Position numbers and translations under genes: made by a program
Shown: in pieces, positions 34,563 through 41,158 of the stretch
Numbering within the stretch: the first letter of the stretch is position 1
How the letters are laid out: each line of letters starts with the position of its first letter
Notes under the pieces: model-generated
The model's input: the letters and a program-made list of their open reading frames with translations, nothing else
Told to the model about the DNA's origin: nothing
Database searches by the model: none
DNA from: Sphingomonas sanxanigenens
Lineage (GTDB): Bacteria; Pseudomonadota; Alphaproteobacteria; Sphingomonadales; Sphingomonadaceae
Direction: 5' to 3'
Assembly: GCA_003240855.1 (NCBI GenBank)
Contig: QFNN01000008.1
Coordinates: 1-50,744 of the forward strand
DNA: 50,744 nucleotides

Positions 34563-34589
34563 CTGTTGTAAGTGACTGCGATACAACAG
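34563..34589. promoter_or_regulatory. Late-promoter dyad element 2 (upstream of J)
   Basis: The 27-bp dyad with arms CTGTTGTA and TACAACAG differs at two central bases from element 1 read on the minus strand. It follows the AT-rich cargo gene and precedes the gene J start at 34633 by 43 bases. Confidence 0.75.
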
Positions 34590-34632
34590 CCTCCCATAGC
34601 CGCGCGCCGGCGCCGGCGGCGACATGGCGCGC

Positions 34633-35535
34633 ATGTCAGACAGTTCGCTCGCTTCGACCGCGGTCGATCTTTCGCGCTTGCCCGCCCCGGCAGTCGTCGA
34701 GCAGATCGACTATGAGGCGATTCGCACGGCGCTGATCACGGATCTGCAGGCGCGCTGGCCGGCCTTCGACGCCACGCTCGAATCCGAACCCGTCGTCAAG
34801 CTGATCGAGGTCTTCGCCTATCGCGAGATGACGATCCGCCAGCAGTTTAACGATCGCGCGCGCCAGGTGATGACGGCCTTCGCCACCGGCTCGAACCTCG
34901 ATCAACTTGCCGCCCTCGTCGGCGTCCAGCGCCTCGTCATCGATGCCGGCGACCCCGGCAATGGCGTCGATCCGACTTATGAGGGTGACGATGCGCTGCG
35001 CGCCCGCATCGTGCTCGCGCCCGAAAGTTTCTCGGTCGCCGGTCCCGAAGGCGCCTATCGCTTCCACGCCCTCTCGGCCGACGGCCGCGTCCTCGACGCC
35101 AGCGCCGTCAGCCCCACGCCCGGCTATGTGATCGTATCGGTCCTCTCGCGCGAAGGCGACGGCGCGGCCCCGCCGGATCTGATCGCGGCGGTCGAGGCCG
35201 TGGTCAACGGCCGCGAAGTGCGGCCGCTCACTGATTTCGTCACGGTCCAGTCGGCCGAGATCATCGGTTTCGCGGTCAACGCCACCATCTGGACTTTCGC
35301 CGGCCCCGACACGTCCGTCGTGCTCGCCGCCGCGCGGGCGCAGCTCGATGGCTATCTTGCCGACAGCCGCCGCCTGGGCCGCGACATCACGATGTCGGGC
35401 CTGCTCGCCGCCCTGACCGTCCCCGGCGTCCAGCGCGTCGAGCTCGCAGCGCCCGCCGCGACGCTCAATATCGATCGCACCCAGGCGGCCTGGTGCACCG
35501 GCGTCACTATTGCCCATGGTGGCTATGCCGACTGA
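34633..35535 (+). CDS. Baseplate assembly protein J (P2 gpJ)
   Basis: About 300 residues of the baseplate J family, forming the baseplate wedge. SSLASTAVDLSRLPAPAVVEQIDYEAI at the start and the FAYREMTIRQQFNDRARQVM segment are typical of gpJ. I chose ATG 34633 (MSDSS) because the spacing to the dyad element then matches the other late genes; ATG 34624 would add three residues. P2 has V and W before J; here they lie 10 kb downstream. Confidence 0.92.
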   Translation: MSDSSLASTAVDLSRLPAPAVVEQIDYEAIRTALITDLQARWPAFDATLESEPVVKLIEVFAYREMTIRQQFNDRARQVMTAFATGSNLDQLAALVGVQRLVIDAGDPGNGVDPTYEGDDALRARIVLAPESFSVAGPEGAYRFHALSADGRVLDASAVSPTPGYVIVSVLSREGDGAAPPDLIAAVEAVVNGREVRPLTDFVTVQSAEIIGFAVNATIWTFAGPDTSVVLAAARAQLDGYLADSRRLGRDITMSGLLAALTVPGVQRVELAAPAATLNIDRTQAAWCTGVTIAHGGYAD

Positions 35536-36163
35536 TCGCCCTTCGCTGCTCCCGCCCGGGTCGAGCGACCTTGAGCGCGCGGTCGATCGCGCGTCGGCGC
35601 GCGTCGGCGATGTCGCGGCCGATCTCGGCGCGCTGTGGAACCCGGCGACCTGCCCGATCGAACTGCTGCCGTGGCTGGCCTGGGCGCTGTCCACTGACAT
35701 CTGGGATCCCGATTGGAGCGAGGCGCGCAAGCGTCAGGAAGTCGCGGTGGCGATCGCCGTCCAGCGTCGCAAGGGCACGCGCGGCACGGTTGCGGACCTG
35801 CTCGCGCGGTTCGACGAGCTGCTCGAGCTCACCGAATGGTGGGAAACCGTTCCGCCGGGCCCGGCCCATACCTTCAGCGTGATCTTGCCGATCGGCGCCG
35901 GCGGCGGCGATCGCGCCACGGCGGCCTTCGCGCGGGCGATCGTGCGCGACGTCAGCCGCGTGAAGCCCGCCCGATCGCACTTCATCCTGGTCCAGTCGCT
36001 CCAGGCCTCGGCCGAGCAGTTGATCTATGGCGGCGCGCAATTGCTCGCTTTCGTGCGCCACGGCTTCGTCGCCGACGATGACGAACCCGACATCTATCTA
36101 CTCACCGAAGATGGCGAGCCGATCACCGACGAGGCGAACGTCCCGCTCGAGGAGGTCGGCTGA
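35525..36163 (+). CDS. Tail protein I (P2 gpI)
   Basis: A 212-residue gpI-family baseplate wedge protein with SLLPPGSSDLERAVDRASAR and LLPWLAWALSTDIWDPDWSEARKRQ, the core family motif. Start taken at ATG 35525, overlapping the end of J by 11 nt; ATG 35516 is an alternative. It overlaps the fibre gene by one base. Confidence 0.9.
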   Translation: MPTDRPSLLPPGSSDLERAVDRASARVGDVAADLGALWNPATCPIELLPWLAWALSTDIWDPDWSEARKRQEVAVAIAVQRRKGTRGTVADLLARFDELLELTEWWETVPPGPAHTFSVILPIGAGGGDRATAAFARAIVRDVSRVKPARSHFILVQSLQASAEQLIYGGAQLLAFVRHGFVADDDEPDIYLLTEDGEPITDEANVPLEEVG

Positions 36164-37311
36164 TGTCGGACGGCCTTCCGCTCAAGATCACCAACGCCGG
36201 TCGCGCCGCGCTTGCCGCCGCGATCGCGACGGCCACGGCGGTCACCATCGCCCAGGTCGGCCTGACCGCCGCGGCCTTCTTCCCGGCGCCGACGATCGTC
36301 GCGCTCCCCGCCGAATTCGGGCGGCTCGCCGCCGTCTCGGGCGTGGCGATCGGCGACGATGTCGTCCACATGACGGCGCAGGATTCGACCGACGCCGAAT
36401 ATACCGTGCGCGGCTTCGGTCTCTATCTGTCGGACGGCACGCTGTTCGCGGTCTATGGCCAGGACGATCCGATCTTCGAGAAGGCGGACGTTTCGACCCT
36501 GCTCATCGCGGTCGACGTCAAGTTCGCCGCCGGCGAAGCGGCGCATATCGAGTTCGGCGATACCAGCTTCATCTATCCGCCGGCGACCGAGACGATGCGC
36601 GGCGTGGCGGAGATCGCCACCCAGGCCGAGACTGATGCCGGCGCCGATGACGAGCGCATCGTCACGCCGAAGAAGCTGGCCCAGCGCCTCGTCGCCGTCG
36701 TCGGCGGCGTGATCGGCGATCTGTGGGGGCGTCACGTCAATACGGCGGGGCTGGCGACCGGCGGCGGCGATCTCAGCGTCGATCGCACCATCACCGTGCC
36801 CAGGGCGAGCGGCGCCGAAGCCATTTCGGGCCTGCTCGACGATCGCGCCGTCACGCCGGCGGCGCTCCGCGCGGTGCTGCTCGATCGTGAGATCGTCGGC
36901 GGCGGCCTCGCCATGGGCGGCGGCGATCTGCTCGCCGATCGGATCATCACCGTCAACCGCGCCAGCGCGGCCGACGCGATCGCCGGCGTCAACGAGGATG
37001 TGGCGCTCACGCCCAGGGCGCTCTGGTCCTTTCCCGGCGCGGATGGCGCGACTGACTATTTCCAGATTCCCGGCACCAGTTGGTGGATCATGTTCGTCGA
37101 TGGCGCGATCAGCGCGAATACGACCATCGTCGTCACGCTGCCGACGACTTTCCCGCACTATTGCCGCCTCGCGGTCGTCAACGCCGGTCGCACTGACTAT
37201 GCCTCGCAGGATAACGACGCCTTCGCGAGTAGCTGGAACGCCAGCTCCGTCACCGTTTTCAATCCGTCAGACGCGGCCCAGAATTTCTGGATCATGGCGG
37301 TGGGGCGATGA
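36163..37311 (+). CDS. Tail fibre protein (gpH-like)
   Basis: A 382-residue protein whose N-terminus (LPLKITNAGRAALAAA to about residue 150) resembles phage tail-collar fibre N-domains that attach to the baseplate. Then come two short repeats of the form AxGGGDLxxDRxITVxRASxAxAI (around 200-225 and 245-275) and a C-terminal beta domain ending NAAQNFWIMAVGR-like, similar to receptor-binding fibre tips. The C-terminal part would contact the host surface. It overlaps both neighbours. Confidence 0.8.
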   Translation: MSDGLPLKITNAGRAALAAAIATATAVTIAQVGLTAAAFFPAPTIVALPAEFGRLAAVSGVAIGDDVVHMTAQDSTDAEYTVRGFGLYLSDGTLFAVYGQDDPIFEKADVSTLLIAVDVKFAAGEAAHIEFGDTSFIYPPATETMRGVAEIATQAETDAGADDERIVTPKKLAQRLVAVVGGVIGDLWGRHVNTAGLATGGGDLSVDRTITVPRASGAEAISGLLDDRAVTPAALRAVLLDREIVGGGLAMGGGDLLADRIITVNRASAADAIAGVNEDVALTPRALWSFPGADGATDYFQIPGTSWWIMFVDGAISANTTIVVTLPTTFPHYCRLAVVNAGRTDYASQDNDAFASSWNASSVTVFNPSDAAQNFWIMAVGR

Positions 37312-37796
37312 GCAGCGTCGCGCGCCTCTATTTCAGCGCCAGCGCCGGCGGCTTTTTTGACGAGGCCGTTCACGGCGCGGCGATTCCTTCGGATGCGGTC
37401 CCCGTCACGTCGGCGCGTCATGCAGAATTGATCGCCGCCCAGGCCGGGGGCGCAGCGATTGTCGCAGGGAAAGGCGGGCGGCCTCGCATCGCGCGCGCGC
37501 CCGCGACCATCGCTCACCGGCGCATGACGGCGATCACGTCCGCCAGGCGCGAGGCGCAGCGCCGCATCCTCGCGATCGCGCCGCTCTGGCGTCAGGCCAA
37601 CGATAATGCGGCGATCGCGCTTGAGGCATTGACCGGCGCGGCGCGCGACGTCGACGCCGCGCTCGATCGCCGTCACCGCATCGACGCGCTGCGCGATTGC
37701 TCCGACGCACTCGAGGCGGCGATCGCCCTCATGGACGCCGCCGCGCTCGATGCGCTGCAGATCGCCGACGATGCCCATTGGGGGCGGGCTGCATGA
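37308..37796 (+). CDS. Tail fibre assembly chaperone-like protein
   Basis: A 162-residue protein directly after the fibre gene (4-nt overlap). The N-terminus (YFSASAGGFFDEAVHG, IPSDAVPVTSARHAELI) is like tail fibre assembly proteins, which fold and load the fibre; the rest is helical. Exact family membership is not certain. Confidence 0.65.
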   Translation: MSSVARLYFSASAGGFFDEAVHGAAIPSDAVPVTSARHAELIAAQAGGAAIVAGKGGRPRIARAPATIAHRRMTAITSARREAQRRILAIAPLWRQANDNAAIALEALTGAARDVDAALDRRHRIDALRDCSDALEAAIALMDAAALDALQIADDAHWGRAA

Positions 37797-39307
37797 AGAT
37801 CAGCCGGCTTCTCGACGATCGCCCCGCCGGCCCGCTGACCGGGGTCGAAGGCCTGCCCGTCATTCAGGATGGCGCGACCAGGGGCGTGCGCATGGCGCAG
37901 GTCACGGCGGCCGCGCGCGCGCCGATCGCGGCCGAGCTCGACGCCGGCGCTTCAGCCTATGGCAGTTGGCTCCAGCAGCCGGGCAATGCCGGTAAAAGCG
38001 TCGTCGAGTTTCTGGCGACGCTCAAGGGGTTGAAGGGCGACAAGGGCGATCAGGGCGATGTCGGGTCGACCGGCGCGCCCGGGCTCGGCTCGTCGCTCTA
38101 CACCTGGATCGCCTACGCCAATGACGCGAGCGGCCTATCGGGCTTCACGACGGGCGCCTGGACCAACCAGACCTTCATCGGTATCGCCACGAACAAGTCG
38201 ACGGGGACGCCCAGCAGCAGCGCCGCCGATTATGCCTGGTCGCGGATCCAGGGCGACGCCGGCGTCGCCGGCGCGCCCGGCGCGGACGGCACGCCCCGCT
38301 TCACCTGGGTCGCCTTCGCCAATGATCCGACCGGATCGACCGGCTTCACGACGGGCGCCTGGACCAACCAGACCTATATCGGGCTCGCCTTCAACAAGAC
38401 GACGTCGGTCGAGAGCGCCAATCCCGCCGACTATGAATGGTCGCGCTTTCAGGGGCCGGCGGGGCCGCAGGGCTCGACCGGCGCCACTGGCGGCCCCGGG
38501 CCGCAGGGCAATGCGCTCTACACCTGGACCGCATATTGCGACGATGGCTACGCCAATTTCACGACCGGCGCCTGGACCAGCCAGTCCTATATCGGCATCT
38601 CGAACAACAACCTGTCGGCGACCGAGAGCACCAACCCGGCCGATTACGTCTGGTCGCGGATCCGGGGCTATGACGGCGTGCCCGGAACACCGGGCGCCAA
38701 CGGACAGACGACTTATACCTGGTTCGCCTACGCCAATGACGCGAGCGGATCGACCGGCTTCACGACGGGCGCCTGGACTGGCCAGACCTATCTCGGCATC
38801 GCCGCCAACAAGTCGACCGCGACCGAAAGCACCAACCCGGCCGACTACTTTTGGTCGCTGATGAAGGGCGCCGACGGTGCGCCGGGCTCGAAGGGCGACA
38901 AGGGCGACAAGGGCGATCCGGGTACCAGCCCCAGCCCGGCCTATCCGGCAATGTCCTTCGGCGGCACGCCGACGATCACCGCGCAATATCAGAACCAGAT
39001 CAGTCTGGATAACGGGCAGACGCTCACCGTCGCCGGCGTGCTGGGCACGCCCACGCCGAGCGGCAACGGCCAGATCCAGATGCAGATCCAGATCGCGCCT
39101 TCGGGCAGCGGTAGCTGGAACGCCATTGCCAATGGCTCGCAGTCCGCGCCGTTCGCGGCGGGCGAGCCGGCCAACCTCGATTTTTCGGGAACCTACACCA
39201 ACAGCAGCGGCGTCAAGCAGGTCTACGACCTGCGCGTCGTCGTCACCAAAACCGGCGCCGGAGCGATCACCGTGACCAATGCCAACAGTTTCATCCGCCC
39301 GCAATGA
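37793..39307 (+). CDS. Collagen-like fibre protein with four internal repeats
   Basis: A 504-residue fibre-like protein. An N-terminal segment precedes a collagen-like GXY run (GLKGDKGDQGDVG). Then four repeats of about 52 residues (DNA near 38096-38254, 38297-38455, 38516-38668 and 38714-38869), each with a YTWxAYAND start, FTTGAWTxQxxIGI, and NPADYxWSR, are separated by further GXY runs, with a last one (GSKGDKGDKGDPG) before a beta-rich C-terminal domain. The repeats resemble carbohydrate-binding fibre modules. It overlaps the chaperone-like gene by 4 nt. Confidence 0.8.
   Translation: MKISRLLDDRPAGPLTGVEGLPVIQDGATRGVRMAQVTAAARAPIAAELDAGASAYGSWLQQPGNAGKSVVEFLATLKGLKGDKGDQGDVGSTGAPGLGSSLYTWIAYANDASGLSGFTTGAWTNQTFIGIATNKSTGTPSSSAADYAWSRIQGDAGVAGAPGADGTPRFTWVAFANDPTGSTGFTTGAWTNQTYIGLAFNKTTSVESANPADYEWSRFQGPAGPQGSTGATGGPGPQGNALYTWTAYCDDGYANFTTGAWTSQSYIGISNNNLSATESTNPADYVWSRIRGYDGVPGTPGANGQTTYTWFAYANDASGSTGFTTGAWTGQTYLGIAANKSTATESTNPADYFWSLMKGADGAPGSKGDKGDKGDPGTSPSPAYPAMSFGGTPTITAQYQNQISLDNGQTLTVAGVLGTPTPSGNGQIQMQIQIAPSGSGSWNAIANGSQSAPFAAGEPANLDFSGTYTNSSGVKQVYDLRVVVTKTGAGAITVTNANSFIRPQ
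38096..38869 (+). repeat. Four tandem ~155-bp coding repeats in the collagen-like fibre
   Basis: Units 1 and 4 share long identical DNA stretches (for example the segment coding AYANDAS followed by the segment coding GFTTGAWT), while units 2 and 3 are more diverged. Collagen-type spacers separate them. Such identity permits slippage or recombination that changes fibre length. Confidence 0.75.
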
Positions 39308-39723
39308 GCTGGGCGCTGATCCGCACGTCCGACAACGCCTGGTTGTCCGGCCCGCTCGAGGAGGAGCCCGCGCCCGCCGCCGGCGAATATGTCGTCGTGG
39401 TCGCTCTCGGCTTTCCCGACACTTGCCGCTGGGACGAAGCAACCGGCGGCTTCGTCGATATCGTCGCCGATGCGCCGCTCATCTCGGTCGGCCGCTTCAA
39501 GCTGCTGCTCACCTATGACGAGCGCGCCGCGATCCGCGCCGCAGCGGCGACTGAGGATCAGATCGCCGATTTCCTCGATCTGCTCGCCGGCTTCACCGAT
39601 GGCGTCGCGCTGTCGGATCCGGTTCTGGTCGCCTCGATCAACGCGCTTGTTCCCGCCGGCCTCATCACCGCGACCCGCGCGGCCGAGATCCTCGCCGGCG
39701 CGCCGCCGCCGCCGACTGACTGA
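39304..39723 (+). CDS. Phage tail-associated hypothetical protein
   Basis: A 139-residue acidic protein with a beta-rich N-terminus (WALIRTSDNAWLSGPLEEEP) and a helical C-terminal part (RFKLLLTYDERAAIRAAAATEDQIADFLDLL). The second part looks like a short domain often attached to phage tail proteins of alphaproteobacteria. It overlaps the fibre gene by 4 nt, which suggests a role in fibre assembly. No function known. Confidence 0.65.
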   Translation: MSWALIRTSDNAWLSGPLEEEPAPAAGEYVVVVALGFPDTCRWDEATGGFVDIVADAPLISVGRFKLLLTYDERAAIRAAAATEDQIADFLDLLAGFTDGVALSDPVLVASINALVPAGLITATRAAEILAGAPPPPTD

Positions 39724-39754
39724 CCGACTGATCTAGCGACTGAAGGAGAAGACG

Positions 39755-40033
39755 ATGAGCACCGAACCAACCGAAGAAGATCTCGCCGCCGCCCGCGCGC
39801 TCATTGCCAGGGCGGACGCGAAGACCGCCGCCGCGAAGGCCGAGGCCGACGAACAGGAACGTGCTGCGCGCGAAGTGCGCCATGAGGCGCTGCGCCAGAT
39901 CGTCGAATCGCCGGCCTATGCCGAGGTGACCGAACGGCTGACCGCGATCGCGCCGGCCTTCCTCGCCGAAGGCGCGCATGTCCCTTACCTCGTGACCGCG
40001 CTCAACCAGGTCGCCGGCATCGTCCGCCGCTGA
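39755..40033 (+). CDS. Small helical phage protein
   Basis: A 92-residue protein with GAAGGAG before the ATG. Residues 1-55 are highly charged and probably coiled coil (DLAAARALIARADAKTAAAKAEADEQE); the rest is a small helical domain. No family recognised. It sits between fibre genes and the next dyad element. Confidence 0.55.
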   Translation: MSTEPTEEDLAAARALIARADAKTAAAKAEADEQERAAREVRHEALRQIVESPAYAEVTERLTAIAPAFLAEGAHVPYLVTALNQVAGIVRR

Positions 40034-40037
40034 CCGC

Positions 40038-40325
40038 ATGGGCGAGCTCGATCCGCGACCGCGTGGGCATGGGGGAGGGGGCTTCGGCCGCCGCCTGCAG
40101 CGCGTGACGCTGCAGGCGCTGATCGCGCTCGATCAGCTCGCCCATGTCGTCGCCGCCGCGCCCAAATATCTGATCGTCGGCGGCGCGCCGCCCAGCGCCG
40201 ACGAGACGATCAGCAGCGCCGTCGGCCGCCGCGCGGTCGCTGGAAAGCCATGGGCGCTCGTTGCCGAGATCTACATCGATCGACTTTTCGGCGCCGGCCA
40301 CTGCCGCGCGTCGATCGGATCCTGA
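40038..40325 (+). CDS. Conserved-looking phage protein of unknown function
   Basis: A 95-residue protein with a Gly/Arg-rich start, a hydrophobic helix (LQALIALDQLAHVVAAAPKYL), and PSADETISSAVGRRAVAGKPWALVAEIYIDRLF ending in a GHCRAS motif. The pattern is reminiscent of small proteins seen in other phages near the tail genes; function unknown. It is the last gene before dyad element 3. Confidence 0.5.
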   Translation: MGELDPRPRGHGGGGFGRRLQRVTLQALIALDQLAHVVAAAPKYLIVGGAPPSADETISSAVGRRAVAGKPWALVAEIYIDRLFGAGHCRASIGS

Positions 40326-40328
40326 TCG

Positions 40329-40355
40329 CTGTTGTAACGACCCGTCTTACAACAG
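40329..40355. promoter_or_regulatory. Late-promoter dyad element 3 (upstream of the spike block)
   Basis: A 27-bp dyad with perfect 9-bp arms CTGTTGTAA and TTACAACAG and a centre different from the other three copies. It lies between the end of the fibre block and the spike block; the likely first gene starts at 40428, 72 bases downstream. Confidence 0.7.
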
Positions 40356-40427
40356 CGGGGCCGCGCCATCCTCGCGATGGCGCTGCACATTGCAGCCCTC
40401 TTGCACCCGCCCAGCGAAAGGCGCTCG

Positions 40428-40847
40428 ATGTCCACCGCAACCTTCCAGGCTCTGATCACGCGGCTCGCCCAGGGCCTCGGCATCTCGGTCGAATCCGCGC
40501 CGCCCGGCGTCACCAATGCGCAGATTCTCAACGGCCAGTCGCTGACGGCGGCGATCGATCTCGACGACAAGCGCCTGCATCGCATCCATTTCAATGGCTG
40601 GTCGGCCGCCGCCGTTTCCTTCCTTGTCAGCACCGACGGCATCAACTTCGTCGATCTCTACGATAAGGCCGGAAATGAGGTGACAATCCCGTCGCTCATA
40701 CTAGCCACCAATGCGACGCGGGCCGTCCTCGTCGATCCGGTCTTTTTTCTCGGTGCCCGCTACCTGAAAATTCGCAGCGGCACGTCTGCCGCGCCGGTGG
40801 CGCAAGGCGCCCAGCGCGCGCTGGTGCTGGCGACGGTCGCGCGTTGA
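40428..40847 (+). CDS. Phage structural-like beta protein
   Basis: A 139-residue protein with GAAAGG before ATG 40428; an upstream ATG at 40377 would add 17 residues but lacks a binding site. The body is beta-rich (LHRIHFNGWSAAAVSFLVSTDGINFVDLYD, FFLGARYLKIRSG), like small carbohydrate-binding or head/tail decoration domains. No family assigned. It overlaps the next gene by one base. Confidence 0.6.
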   Translation: MSTATFQALITRLAQGLGISVESAPPGVTNAQILNGQSLTAAIDLDDKRLHRIHFNGWSAAAVSFLVSTDGINFVDLYDKAGNEVTIPSLILATNATRAVLVDPVFFLGARYLKIRSGTSAAPVAQGAQRALVLATVAR

Positions 40848-41146
40848 TGCGCTGGGGCGGCGCATCGCTGATCGCGATCGCGGCGGCGGCCGGATATGCG
40901 GGCGTGCCGGCGTCGCCCGCACCGACGCCGACGCCAACGCCAACCCCAACGCCGACGCCGATGTCTGTCAGCGGCTTGCCGCTGCCCCACGCTGTCGCGG
41001 GTCAGAACTATTCGGCCGAGCTGATCTTCTCGGGCGGCACGCCGCCGTTCACCTCCGTCGTTATCGACGGCGCCCGGCCGTCGTGGCTGGGCCGTACCTT
41101 CACCGGCCGCGTCGCGACTTTCGCCGGCCCGGCAGCCCTCGTCTGA
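40847..41146 (+). CDS. Short exported-looking protein with a Pro-Thr repeat
   Basis: A 99-residue protein: a signal-like N-terminus (RWGGASLIAIAAAAGYAG), a (PT)6P linker coded at 40922-40960, and a C-terminal Ig-like strand pattern (LPLPHAVAGQNYSAELIFSGGTPPFTSVVIDG) typical of putative-Ig domains. It may be an N-terminal or anchoring piece of the spike system, or a moron. It ends 12 bases before the spike gene. Confidence 0.55.
   Translation: MRWGGASLIAIAAAAGYAGVPASPAPTPTPTPTPTPTPMSVSGLPLPHAVAGQNYSAELIFSGGTPPFTSVVIDGARPSWLGRTFTGRVATFAGPAALV
40922..40960 (+). repeat. Pro-Thr codon repeat
   Basis: Alternating CCN-ACN codons encode PTPTPTPTPTPTP, separating a signal-like segment from an Ig-like segment. 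A flexible extracellular-type linker, and a slippage-prone tract. Confidence 0.8.
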
Positions 41147-41158
41147 CGGAATCCGCGC

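Noticed and set aside
38096..38869. Regular repeats considered as a CRISPR array
   Set aside because: Units are about 155 bp, coding, and diverged, with no short repeat-spacer pattern; no cas gene is present in the window.
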